A stretch of DNA of 64,000 bases from Paramecium octaurelia. Its lineage: Eukaryota; Ciliophora; Oligohymenophorea; Peniculida; Parameciidae. The notes under the pieces are model-generated. The model made no database searches. It had not been told where the DNA came from and saw nothing but the letters and a program-made list of their open reading frames with translations. Location of the stretch: NCBI GenBank assembly GCA_905182995.1, contig CAJJDP010000056.1, positions 82,919 through 146,918 on the forward strand. Reading direction: 5' to 3'. Of this stretch, positions 13,718 through 25,950 are shown one piece after another. Each line of letters starts with the position of its first letter. Positions within the stretch are counted from its first letter, which is position 1. Position numbers and translations under genes: made by a program.

Positions 13718-14742
13718 TTAATAGCTTTATGTTTATTAAACAAAGGTTATGATTATTATTGATTAATTAATTATTCCATTAAAATGCTGAATAACATATT
13801 TAATTGTGTTTTTTTCAATTGATTTAAAAATAAAGCATATCAGTTAAATATAATCTAAAATGATAAATAACTTATAATTTCATTTTGAAATATAAATTCC
13901 CTTCAGCAATGATTATTGTTTTAGAAAATCTAATTTATTTGACACAAGTTTTGAAAGCCAAAATTAATTCATTTCATTAGTCTAAGTCTAAAGTTAATGA
14001 TTGACATATTATCATTTGTCTTACCCATCCTCAAAGTATTGCATATTATCACGATGAGTCACTCCATCAATTATAATAATGAAGGTTGTTCTAAATTTTA
14101 TTGACATATTCTTACAAAACATTTCATTATACTTCTTCATTAATGTTGAAGAATAAAATGAAATTATTAAATTTTTAATACTATAATTGGATTGAGAATA
14201 GTATCATTCTTTCCAAATTTATAAGGGTGAGTAAAATACGAATACTGACATCTTTGCAATCTACGATCTATTTAAAAAGTTTAGTTTGAAGTCGTGATGT
14301 TATGACACATAATCATTTAGCAATAACGTCTATATTATTTAATTATAGTGCAAAGAGAGTCACATTTAGGATGCAATTATGCCGAAAATACTTCTTGTTT
14401 TAAATAATGATAAAAAAAGATAACTTATTCTAAATATCATATAATGTTTGATATTTGCCAGTTTTGTATTTTAAAACCGGATAATTCAGGTGAACATGCT
14501 TATAGCGCCTTGCATTTTCATTAAATTCCTCTGTCTTTGAAATCCTCTTAAAAAAATGGTAAATAATTTCGAAAATATTATTCAAATTGTCTTTTGTATT
14601 GATGGGTATAAGTGGACAATGCAATATGATTGTTTGTAATAGTATTCTTATAATAATTATGATTGGTTATTTAACTCTGCAAAATAGTTTTAATTTTTAG
14701 CATAATATATATTATTAACTAAAACATGAGTTAAATAAATTA
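13718..14742. other. spacer with weak minus-strand ORFs
   Basis: About 1 kb. Two overlapping minus-strand frames between about 14330 and 14704 look mildly protein-like (one starts with ATG near 14704, the other has the better downstream part), but I found no intron that joins them cleanly. No function proposed. Confidence 0.3.
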
Positions 14743-16939
14743 ATGAAGAGTTAAAGTATTTACAAGAAATCCAACCAAATTAGATCCACTTGCATCAAAT
14801 CTATCGAGGCTAATCAAGAGTTCTATTTGGCAGTCATAGAATAATAGATGTGTGTGAGTATTTGTGCCTATAATGAATAAACTGGGGAAGTCTTTGTTAC
14901 TTAGTTTTTAGATTGTACCACTTTTAATATCACTTCATCGACCATCTTGAGATTTGCTCCTAAAATCTTGATATCTATTGAGAACAATGAAAAAAGCATG
15001 TTTTTTAAATAATTAGAAGATGAATTGAATGATACTTTAATCTATTTTCTACCTCTAAATGTATTGCAAATTAAATTCGAACTAAATCAATTTAGTAAAT
15101 TTGTAAAATAATTAAATTAACTTTAATTATGCTATACTGCATTGTCCTACACAGTGAATCAGCATTTGAACATCATGATTAATAATCTGCCAGTTCAATT
15201 CTACAACATCAAGGAGGTGCTGGTGTTCAACATTTAAACTACTTTGAGTCTGGATGTCTTAAATCAATTATATAAGCTCTTCAAACCGATTACAAATGGA
15301 GGTAAGAGACTACTTAAGGCAAATCTACTTTAACCCTTTAGTACATTGCAAATGATTCACATTCGATAATAAAATGTTAAGGAAATGCTGAGCAAGGACG
15401 ATTCTACAATTCAAGCATTGAAATCACATCTGATGAAATTCAAACAAGTTGACACTTTGGCTTGTCAATTACAAAGCAAGAGCAATAAATTACAGGATCA
15501 GTTATAGTAGATATTCAAAATATACAATTTCCAAAAGGACGTTATCAATTTTACGCATTACTTAAATGATTAAAAATTGAATAACATAATGGATATCGAT
15601 ATCAATGGTATCCTAATGAGTGACGAATTCCAGAATATAAAGTAATAGATAGAGTAATATATTGATGTGACTTTGCAATTGAATAACATTGAGGAGGACA
15701 CTCTCTTTTTTATTATGTTAAATGAGAAATCTAATAATTTAAAATAGAACCGATTACAATTTATATAATTAAGATAGGAAATAAATAATCTATTTTAAAG
15801 ATTGTTGTCATGCTTTTGTCTCAATTTGAAGTGCAAAAAGCTTAAGACTAACGATAATTCAATTAAATGTCTCAAAAGTGGATACATCTTTGAATTGTCT
15901 GTAAATGAGGCAAGCAGGAACAACATAAATGAATTAGACATTAAGAGAATAGTTGAGAAGGAGAATGATTCCATCTCCTTCATTGACAAAAACAATAAAA
16001 AGTACAGTATTCTAACTGAGAAACTCAAAGATCTCAACAACAAATTGAATGATTGCATAGCCAACATATTATCTGAAACATAAATTTAAGTTAACAATTT
16101 ATATGAATAAATGCAGAAGCTTTGTTCTTGGATATTTTCTCTGAATTGTTTGATCAGTTAATTTGATATCGCCCTTTGTATAAGAGATTATACAATCCAA
16201 AATGTGTCAAGTAAGCAATAGATGATCTTTCCCCAATTTGAGTATGATTAGTTTGTGATTAAGGATGCTTCATACTTGTCGTCAGTGAGTTTGCATGATG
16301 TATTCAATAAGTTGACAATTTCATTCAATTAGTTTAATGTCATCTATGATTACAAGGAATGTCTGTCAGAATAGTTGAAATTGATTGGATAATTGATTAT
16401 ACTTTCCCAAATAGGATGCACATTACCTTGTTCACAATTCAAATAGCAGTTATTAAGTTGCTTATACACTCATTTTCAGAAATATACTATTTAGAATTTG
16501 GCTGAGAGGTAGTCTTCATTTACTGCTGAAATTTAATCGTTGAACAATCTATTGGTTTCTGAATTGAGTGACTCATTAATTTTATGTGATTCCTTAGCAA
16601 TTTCATCTTCGCATGAATCGAATGTGTCATTCAGCATTTCGTTTCTGGAGGCTATCTTCAAAAAGACTCACTTTGGGTTGTTTGGAACATAGAATTCCGA
16701 TATAATGCAAATCAATGATCTAATTTAATGCAAATGCATGATTTCAAACAATAATTAGATTGACTATATCTAGTAGAATCAATTGGAAGTAACTATTATT
16801 CATTATGTAGCAAATTCTCGATGAGGAATTTAATTTGGATTATAAGTTGAAGCTGCTTAATAAATTACAATAAACATTTGATTTTCCTTAGACATTTTGT
16901 TTGATTTTTGAGCGTAACTTTAATAGATAATATGTTTGA
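14743..16939 (+). CDS. MutS-family protein, MSH4-like, with eroded ATPase
   Basis: ATG 14743, intron 16789-16810 (22 nt), TGA 16937-16939; 724 residues. The MutS core (domain III) is recognisable: LFKPITNGGKRLLKANLLQP, then IHIRQQNVKEML, the usual GxRLLxxWLxxPL / RqxxV pattern, followed by a long lever/clamp. Absence of an N-terminal mismatch-recognition domain fits the meiotic MSH4/MSH5 branch. The C-terminal ATPase is aligned by LILSQIGCTLP (normally AQIGxxVPA), SSFTAEIQSL (STFMxEMxE) and SLILCDSLA (SLxLIDELG). However the Walker A GPNxxGKST position reads IYDYKECLSEQ, the Walker B Glu is Ser, and the ATHF histidine motif is lost. I infer a protein that cannot bind or hydrolyse ATP in the normal way. 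Confidence 0.75.
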
Positions 16940-16979
16940 GAGTACTAATGATTATTAATTATTTAATATTTTATATTAC

Positions 16980-17961
16980 ATGAATTTACTCAATTGTTTA
17001 GATTTAAGTCAATAAATAGTGAAATAGATTTTTCGAAGTAAATACAAATCCAAAGTGGATACTAACTTCAATATTGAATGTAATTAAATACGTAAAAAAT
17101 GGAACAATAATGGATAAAACCATATCGTAATCTAATTTTATTTATGCAAATCAAGAAAATAATATTTAGTGGAAGAATGGAACATCATTTGCATCTAATA
17201 ATAAATAAGTGATCACATTCAAGAATAATTTAAGAAGTGTGAGTAATTGGCATCATCAACTCCCTTGTGTTAAAAATAAGACAATTAAATTGATCACATC
17301 ATACATTTGAATGAGAATAAACGAACTGATTGGATAGATCCCAGTTTAATCCTTACAAGCTAATTGCAATTGTCTAACAAAGTGACAATCAATGTGGCTT
17401 ATTTATCAACTCTAGAAGTTATAGAACGAGAGATTCAAGAATCAACTAAAGACTCATTGCCATTTCGAAGGGATAGATTTCTATCAGATGATATTCAATA
17501 AAGTAAGTATGTATTCATATGCAACAAAGGCAATCGATTAAGGAGAAGCACAGACATTGATGGACTCAGACAGTACAAAAAGAACAAGGAAATATTGAAT
17601 AAAGTGATGAATAGGATGAATGACTCATTTTGTAAGATATCCTTTCTAATGATTAGCTTCCACATCCAGCAAAAATAAGTCAACCTAATTATTGACCATT
17701 ATCAACAAGAAAGATGACATTGAAATACTATCATCTCCAGAAGATGCTCAAAAGATCATAGACGAAGATGAGAACGGAGATTATGAAATCTAAATGATTA
17801 TTGATGAAGAACCAATCATCAAAGGGCAAACAGTCATCATCAAACCATAACAACAAAAATTTCACCCAATTATAGATTACATTTTCAAAATAAGAAACAA
17901 GAAACATAATTATAATACTTAATTAATTGATACAATGAATTTTATTAAGAATTAATACTGA
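16980..17961 (+). CDS. unknown, possibly Atg13-like HORMA protein
   Basis: ATG 16980, intron 17632-17656 (25 nt), TGA 17959-17961; 318 residues. The first 170 residues have the sequence rhythm of an Atg13 HORMA domain: an N-terminal helix (LSQQIVKQIFRSK), a strand with Trp, HIVIQFYLC, YLVEEWNII and a closing strand VTINVAYLS. The remainder is charged and probably disordered. If correct it would be the regulatory subunit of the Atg1 autophagy kinase complex. The resemblance is at pattern level only; an unrelated protein is quite possible. Starts only 40 bp after the MutS-like gene. Confidence 0.4.
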
Positions 17962-18360
17962 TGTTCATATAATTATTATCCTACTTGCAGTGCTTCATAT
18001 TAACCTTAATTTTATTCATATGCACTACCTATCATATCTCTTGATACTCAATATTGATAATCTCAAAGTTAAGAAGGATTATTTCTTAAATGTTTATTAA
18101 TTACTAATGTACTGACTCCAAGAATATGAATATTTATATTCTTAAAGTGTAAATGAGTGTCGATGCACTTACCTTTCCATATTTTTGTAAAATTTGAATA
18201 ATTCTTAAACAAATCTACTGAAAGTATATTGGAAATTACAAGTAATTCTTAATATCATCTTTTAATCATGTATGATGTGTATATTAAGCATATGATAGTT
18301 GAATATAATACTATTGAGAGATTTAATGAAATATTAATAAAATATTATAAAACATTAAAT
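17962..18360. other. AT-rich spacer
   Basis: About 400 bp between two same-strand genes, nothing recognised. Confidence 0.6.
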
Positions 18361-19806
18361 ATGGCTGAATAGGAAGAATATTCTTAATGTTAGGGTCTTG
18401 GTTATACCTTGATCAAACATTCAAAGTCCGAGATTAGAAAGATTTCTGATCCTATTTATGATTTTATTTATTTTGACCATGCAATTTGGAAAGTGATAGA
18501 CAATCCAGTTTATTAAAGATTGCGAAACATCAAACAGTTAGGCACAACAAGTTGGGTATTTTAGGGAGCGAATCATACAAGATTTGAACATTGTTTGGGA
18601 GTAGGACATTTGGCATAATAATTCATTACTTCGATCTATAAAAACCAACCCTACTTGGATGGTGAAGAGGATAAAAGGAGAAATATAAAATTGGTTACAA
18701 TAGCTGGAATTGTTCATGATCTGGGTCATGGTCCATTTAGTCATATGTTCGATAATCTATTGATACCCAAACTTACTAATTCTTCGGAATTGTGGTGTCA
18801 TGAATAGGCCTCAGAAATGCTGTTCAACTACATGTATGATAAATACTCGTTGGGCTTGGAAAAAGATGAGGTCAACTTTATTAATGCTCTTGTTCATGGA
18901 GACAACAATAAAGTTTCTAACGGAAAGAAGCAATGGTTTTATGATATTGTTTCTAATAAGAGAAATGGCATCGATGTAGACAGAGTTGATTACATTCGTA
19001 GAGATTGCCATCATCTGGGACAACCACCATCTATTAAAGATTTTAAGTATCTCATGCAAGAATCTCGAGTTATTGATGATGAGATCTGCTATCCACAAAG
19101 ATATGCATTCAATATTTTTGACTTGTTTAATACCAGATACAAGCTATTTAAAATTGTTTATCTCAATAGAATAAGCTAATGCATTGAATAGATGATCTGT
19201 GATATTATGCTATCAGTCAATTCCATCTACAAGTTTGATGAAATTATATATGAGCCTGAAAGGTACTGTAAGTTGAATGATTCCATCATTGAGCAAATTG
19301 ATAGTGCAGAAGGACCAGAATATGCTAAAGCACAAGCTATAATTAAAAGATTAAAAATGAGAGAATTGTATAAGTTTGTGAGTGAAGCACTAGTACCCTA
19401 ATCAACAATTTTATAGTCAAATGAAAAAATAAGAGATGAAATGTTAGCCTACATGCCTTCAAGTGCCTCAGTCAATATTGATGAGATTTATGTATCTTAA
19501 GGTAAGGTTGGTTTTGGATCTAACAATGAAAATCCTATTAATCTAGTTCATTTCTATAAGGGATCAGATCAGGACCTTAAAATTCAAGGGAATGATACAA
19601 CTACAAGTTTCTGTTTGCCAAAATAGTTCTCTGAGAAATTTATTAGAGTCTTTGTTTCAAACGTTTAAATAATATAACCTGTTGAGAAGGCTTTTGAATT
19701 GTATTGTAAAAACAAACTTGGATTTTCTCCAATAAATCAGGATCGATATTAAACACCTTAAAAGGCTCCGGTTGTTACAGACTTTTCTTAAGTCAAATTA
19801 ACGTGA
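18361..19806 (+). CDS. SAMHD1-like HD-domain dNTP triphosphohydrolase
   Basis: Single exon, ATG 18361 to TGA 19804-19806, 481 residues. The HD metal site is intact: HTRFEHCLGVGHLA (H..R..H) near residue 70 and GIVHDLGHGPFSH (the HD pair) near residue 118, followed by RVDYIRRDC, the downstream Asp-containing motif of SAMHD1. The family cleaves dNTPs to deoxynucleoside plus triphosphate, controlling dNTP pools. There is no N-terminal SAM domain, as in many protist homologs; the C-terminal 150 residues correspond to the SAMHD1 regulatory lobe. Many Gln codons here are TAA/TAG. Nuclear or cytosolic location cannot be told. Confidence 0.9.
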
Positions 19807-20120
19807 GCACTGATTTGCATGATTGTTAACTATAGTATTAATTGCATTGAAATTTAATAAATGAATTTTATATTTCCTAATCGTTTGGGTTCTTAAACAA
19901 ATAGTCGTTAGGAATGAATTTCACCTAAACGCTCAATGTAGGTTTATAATATATTATTATTGTTTTAATTATAAGGATTTTACAATATAATTATTAAATT
20001 ATATAACTCATAATTACAGAATGATGATTCTTAATTCGCACTAATTAATTAAATGCAAATCATTTTCTCAAGCTTACTAAAATCCAACTTAATATTCATA
20101 ATTTAAATATATATTTTATT
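19807..20120. other. AT-rich spacer
   Basis: About 310 bp, nothing recognised. Confidence 0.6.
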
Positions 20121-22855
20121 ATGCAATAAGCCTCACATGTAATCTATGAGCTTGAAGATGATGAGGACAACAAATAATAAACTTCTAAACAAGTAAATAA
20201 GCTATTTTAATTATTATAGTAAATCAAGATCGATAGAAAATTGGGAGCAGTTACTTATAAGAAATGGGGCACGTTATATAATTACTATTTCTCGTTCAAT
20301 CTAAAAAAAGCAAGACTATTGTGTTACAAAACGAAGACATCCTCGTCCTACAATAATTATTACTCGTTAAACAAGGGAGATTTTGTCAAGGATGAATCAG
20401 AAATTGATCGATTCGAAAAAAGTTTGAAGAAAAGAAAAAATTATGAAAGTCCTCCTGATCAGAAGGTAAAAATTGACTAATGAATTAAGTTAATTATCTA
20501 TGTTCGAACAGCTAAAGGCAGAATTTTTAAATTGGTCATCGACGAAAACGAAAATTATGATAAAATCGTAGGTTATTTATAAATTTGTTTCTCATCTAAA
20601 ATTTAGACTGTGACCTCCTTTTTTGCTTTACTAGGCGTTGGATTAATCAAAGTTAACGATTACGAATTCAAACTAACCACTGGCATCTTTGTATCTTTGA
20701 ACGATTGGTCAAAAACAAATAATAATAAATACCTATTGAATAATCATGATTTAGGCTTAAACTTATTAATAAGCAATATCGAATTATTGGGTGGCATAAT
20801 AGGTTCGTTTTATAGAACCCAAAGGATATTCGGAATTATCTTTAACCCATTTACGCAAACCATTGACATCGTATTGTTCGATAATTAGAAGTAAATCCTT
20901 TTCTAATATTATTTTAGTCCTAAAAAATTACTTTAAGGATTGTTCAAATTAGTCAAATTTAGTAGGAAACAAATCTAACCATCAGGTAGAGGACAGCTAT
21001 TGAAGTTGAGAACAGATTAAAACGAAGTTCAAGAAAGCCATTATGTAGAAATAGCATAAAATGAGAATGTTAAGATCTATATACACAATGAGTATCTTAA
21101 CATTTCAGATTATGAGTTGGTCTAAGGATCCATGTTCACATCCTAATATGTAGATGATCAAAATGATTTAGATGCTGATAAGTTAATATCGAATACAGCC
21201 TTAGAATTCTATAAAAAGGAATATAAATTAATTAACAGCAATGAAGATGAAACTAAAGAATTTATTATTGTTAACAGATAGTAAAAATAATTAAACTTTA
21301 ATAATATTGCATCACCTCGATGTAATAAAAGACATGTTTCAATAATTACTGAAGAAATTGTCGATGAAAACTAAGGACAAGGCATTTAGGTAGCCAAAAG
21401 TATAAAAGTGCATATGCATAAATCAGATCAAAGTATACAATAATAAAAATATACTACATCTCCTAAATTAGAGTTAATTGCAGAATTTCAAACAGGGCAT
21501 TTCAATTAAATTGAGAACATTGATTAGGTGAAGCAACATCTATTCAAATAAGAATAATAGCAATAATAAAATGGAAAGGATGCATAAAATATACAATAGG
21601 AATAAAATAAAGAAAATAAAGAATAAAAAATACTAGAATGTTAAGAAAAAGAGCAAGATAACGATTCAGATGAAATTGATTTGGTTAAGTTTTCTATAGT
21701 TTTTGAAGTATCAGAGCATTGCCCTTATAGAGATTATAATTCAATTATGAATTACGCTATAAATTTTAAGAAAATAGATTACAAAGATGAATATAGAGTC
21801 AGTATTGCTCATAAAAGTGGGGGAACTGCTTGTTAAGATAAGAAGATTATTGAATTAGCAAGAAGTGTCGGAAAAAACATGATCAAACAAGTGGGTTAGA
21901 AATTATTAAGTGGTAATTTCAATCTTACTCAAGTGTCCTTTCCAGTAATTCAATATCTTATAAATGTATTTAGATCAAAGCCATGATTCCCAAATCTGCC
22001 TTAGAAAAAACCTTTATGTAAACAATTCTCTTTCCATTATACTTAAATAAGGCAGCATCCCTTTAAGATCCTCTTGAACGAATGAAACTCTCAATTGTCG
22101 GATTACTATCCAATTATATTTAAGCTAATTCTTTTCTAAAACCTCTTAATCCTATATTGGGGGAGACTTTTGAAGGCGGCTATGAAGACGGCACATAATT
22201 ATTTTGCGAATAAGTAAATATCTAATAAAATCCATTAGATATCTCATCATCCTCCACTCTCTTATTTCTTAGTTTATGGACCAAAAAAATCTTATAAATT
22301 TTATGGATACTCCCTCTATGAAGCAAAGGCAGGATTCAACTCTCTAACAATATTGAATCATGGCAAAAGAACATTATAATTTAATGATTAAAAAATCCAA
22401 TGCACATTCTCATCAGAACATTACTCTGGTACATTTTTAGGAACCATGAAAAATGAATCACAAGGCTCTCTTTAATTTATTGATGAGGCTAATAGTAAAT
22501 AGTTAATTTATCAGTAGATTTAAAATGTATTGTCTAACTTGGAAAGGTAAAAAATAAACCAACTGATTATTTTGAAGGAGAGATCAAAAGAGGTAAAACA
22601 ACTCTAAGCAAATTATTTGGCTCATACATGGGATTTGCTGATTTCGATGGTGTTCGATATTGGGATGCCAGAGTTGTTAAACCCTTCGCAATGCAAATAT
22701 TAAAATCTTCTCTTGAATCAGATCATGCAAAAAGAACAGACAGGATCTTTATGGTACAAGGTGATATGGACAAAGCTCAATCTGAAAAAGAGAGACTGGA
22801 ATAACTATAAAGAAAAGATGCAGCTTTAAGAAAAGCTTAAAGATAAAATGATTGA
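20121..22855 (+). CDS. oxysterol-binding protein (OSBP/ORP) with N-terminal PH-like region
   Basis: ATG 20121; introns 20193-20219, 20466-20489 (ends AAG), 21945-21973, 22214-22238, 22495-22517; TGA 22853-22855; 868 residues and exactly in frame. Residues 40-150 look like a PH domain (KKWGTLYNYYFSF... GRIFKLVIDE). A long Gln-rich linker follows. The C-terminal third is the OSBP lipid-transfer domain: LNPILGETFEGGY, then ISHHPPLSYF (the ORP signature, with the HH that binds phosphoinositide), GTFLGTM, and the YWDARVVKP / terminal R..LE..QR region. ORPs move sterol or PI4P between membranes at contact sites, and the PH region would target one membrane. No FFAT motif was noticed. Confidence 0.88.
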
Positions 22856-23459
22856 GATTCTTCTAATATGTATATTATAATAACATTATTACGATAAAAT
22901 TATAATTATAAAAATAATTAATAAATATTAATTACTTTAATTTAATTTAAAAATATATGAAATTGTTGAAGAAATTATTAAACTATTTTCGTCAATCCTC
23001 TGTCTTTAAAAGCTCCAAAATTTTATATTTCAAACATTCCTGCAATAATATGGAGTTTTAGAATGAGATATTAAAAGAAATCAATAGTCAACCTATAATT
23101 CTCTTGGCATTATTTATAAATCTTAACTTAAGGTATTATATATTCCTTTAAAGAGAGAAGTCCCTTATGTTGATTTTCATGATAATGGGGTATTAGATAA
23201 AGAATAATAAACATGCTAAAAAAATGAAATAAAAATAAAGAAAATTTAATGAGTAAACTAAAATTTAAGATCCAGCATTTTATTTCTTTGGGCATAGTAA
23301 TTTTTAATTCTTATTTTGAAAAAGCAAGAAATAGATTTTGGTTACTTTTTAATGTAATATGGATTAAATTCCTTAAAATTTGAAGTTGTTATGAAATTTC
23401 ATTATTTTTTGAAAATAAATTATTGTTTCCCTTAATTAATTGATTATTTCTAATTATAT
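22856..23459. other. spacer with a possible small ORF (22957-23319)
   Basis: An ATG at 22957 opens a 120-residue frame ending at TGA 23317-23319; an overlapping frame ending at 23252 contains the more protein-like VPYVDFHDNGVLDKE. A small spliced gene is plausible but I could not build one consistent model. Confidence 0.35.
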
Positions 23460-25949
23460 TAATTATTAAATTAACATTATTTTATTTCTAATAGTGCCAA
23501 TGAAATTTAAGAAAACAAACCTACTACCAGTAAATAGATCAATGATGTAAAAAAGCTTTAATTATAATCAAAGCACCATTCAAATATCAGTATGAAATAC
23601 GTTTAAATTCTTCATAATAAATTTTATGAAATGAGTTTATTTAATCAAAATTATCATGCATGCTAATATTGATAGTAATTACAGGGTTTATGAATAAATA
23701 AATGAGATTGAAAATAGTTTGTTGTTTAGCATTCCATAAATTTTTAAATATTAATTAAATTTAATTATCAGTAATATTATTACAATTGAGTTCCTAATTT
23801 TATTATTTTTCAGAAGTCTATATTTTAAGATAAAACAAGAATAAGATAATCTAGGGAAAATGAAGTAACAATAAATCGATTTCTCTCCAGATCATTCTAT
23901 AGTTTCAAATATAATTTCTGTCTTTCTATGAAAATTACTTTTATTTTTATTTAACCTCTTCGTTTAACCATGTTGATTTAATGGTGAACCATCATATCAG
24001 AATTACGGTTTAATGAATATTCACAAAAAATTTTCTTGTCTAATATGAAAACGATTTAAATGAATAATTTTGTTCTATATAAATTTGATTTATAGAATCC
24101 AATATCATATATTAAAACAATGCAATTTTTGCTCATAATCATCGTTCTTGCCTATGTTGAAGTTCTATATTGTTAATGGCAAAACAATTTAGCTTTATTA
24201 ACATCAAACGCATTATTTACCTAATAAACTGGTCCATATGCATCTTAACAATCAGGAACCTTCTTTCAATTATATACACAAACCACAGCCAATTTTATCA
24301 CTTGTACAAACCCATAAACAAGCTATATAACTCTAAATAATAATTATCCTAGTGTTTAAACAGATTAAAACTACTTTTTATAAAGTGGATATTTTGTAGC
24401 TTTTGATTTATTTTTTCAGGGTACTTGGCAAAATCAAGGCGTAAAGTTTAAATTTGGTTCATTTGAATTCTAATATTATTATCAATAACCATCAGTCTAT
24501 CCTTTGACTAACCAATTTTGTGATTATTAAGATGTCGATGTAAAAACAGTAAATTTTACAATAACATCAACTAATAATGAAAAAATTTAGTTTATTTCCT
24601 AAAATTTCAATGATGGGTAAGTTTCAATCAGAAATTTGTATGTATCATCTTTTAATTGTTTTCCCTCTTGCTCCTCTTGTAGTGGCCCTGGATTCAACGA
24701 ATGTACAGATTGCTATTTCCAAACACCTACAAATGGAATTTGCCCCACTTGCCCATAAAATTAATATTACATGAAGAATATAGGATGCAAGCCAATTTGT
24801 GATATTGGATCTTCTTTAATTAAGTAGGGATTCTGTCAAAATTATCCAAGTAATTATAAAAAATATCTTCTTAGCTCAAACTTTTATAACTACTTAATTT
24901 ACATCTAATCTTTCATCCCCAGAAATTTTGAAATGGTCTTTAATTCTTGATCCACTACATGTTGACAATACTTTGCTTCCAAATATTTATGTAAACTATC
25001 AATACATATATGGAATATTTAAGTACAATTCTGGAGTTTACAGATATATAAACGAATTATCTTCAAATTATCCAACTCACTTAATTGGATTCAAGATTAC
25101 ATTATTAATTTTCAATGAAATTCCACTTGGATGCGGAATCCAAATTAATATTAACAATATGTATTATGGATCAATTTCTAGAGAAATATCAGGAATTCAG
25201 GCACATCAGTTAGGTGTTTATGAAATTTCAGACTTTGGCTCATATCCAACTTATTCCAGTGTCAAGAAATATGTTTTAGTTACATACTTTGATATTCCCA
25301 AGATCCCATTATTATTTTCAGCCGTAGGAAATTTTAGGTAAATTTCTATTATTCTAATTTAGTGATAACTCTGCTGGATGGGGAATTATGTAAATATAGG
25401 TTACTACAGGTTATTGTCCTTAATATTGTAAAATATGTGAAGTACCATTCAAATGTAAGACCTGCAATAATGGATACTATTATTATAAGGATGGTACTTG
25501 CGTAAGTAGCTGCTCAAGGCCATATTAGAAATTAAACGGTACCTATTGTCAAGATTTTGATTATGAAACACCATGTAAATATTTTAAATATCAAGACTCT
25601 TAATTTTTAATTTAAGAATATGTAAGTATAGCAAATAATCCTGATTAATATTCTTAATATACTTTAATTTCTAAAAGCGGAACAAATTTTTTAAAAGGAT
25701 TAGATATTTATTATTCATATTGGTAATCATATCGAGTCTTTGGAGGCCCATTTGTTTGGGCCTAGGCTAAATTTAAAAGGGTTCATAACATAGTTGATCC
25801 ACATCATAGTCTCACTATTGCCTTTTATATCCTTTATGGTCCAACATTCCCTTCAAATGGATATTTCATATATACAATTGAAAACTAACCACCAGTTTAT
25901 AAATCAACTTCTTATTATACTTAATACTATTCTGATGGTTCAAAATAAG
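23460..25949. repeat. direct repeat 1, left copy (2,490 bp)
   Basis: Matches 25951-28440 without a difference that I could see, both in coding and non-coding parts, at a constant offset of 2,491. The two copies are separated by a single N at 25950. The left copy stops inside a coding exon. Best read as overlapping contig ends that were not merged. Confidence 0.9.
24120..25949 (+). CDS. duplicate 5' fragment of the giant Cys-rich gene (assembly copy)
   Basis: Same start (MQFLLIIIVLAYVEVLYC), introns and sequence as 26611-28440, but cut by the N at 25950 in mid-exon. It should not be counted as a second gene unless long reads prove the duplication. Confidence 0.8.
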
Positions 25950-25950
25950 N
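25950..25950. other. assembly gap (single N)
   Basis: One ambiguous base at the exact junction of the two repeat copies; artificial join. Confidence 0.95.

Noticed and set aside
16822..16824. Apparent TGA end of the MutS-like gene with a MutS-like GIQFGL read-through behind it
   Set aside because: Removing the standard 22-nt intron 16789-16810 changes frame and continues to TGA 16937; the read-through similarity is coincidental.
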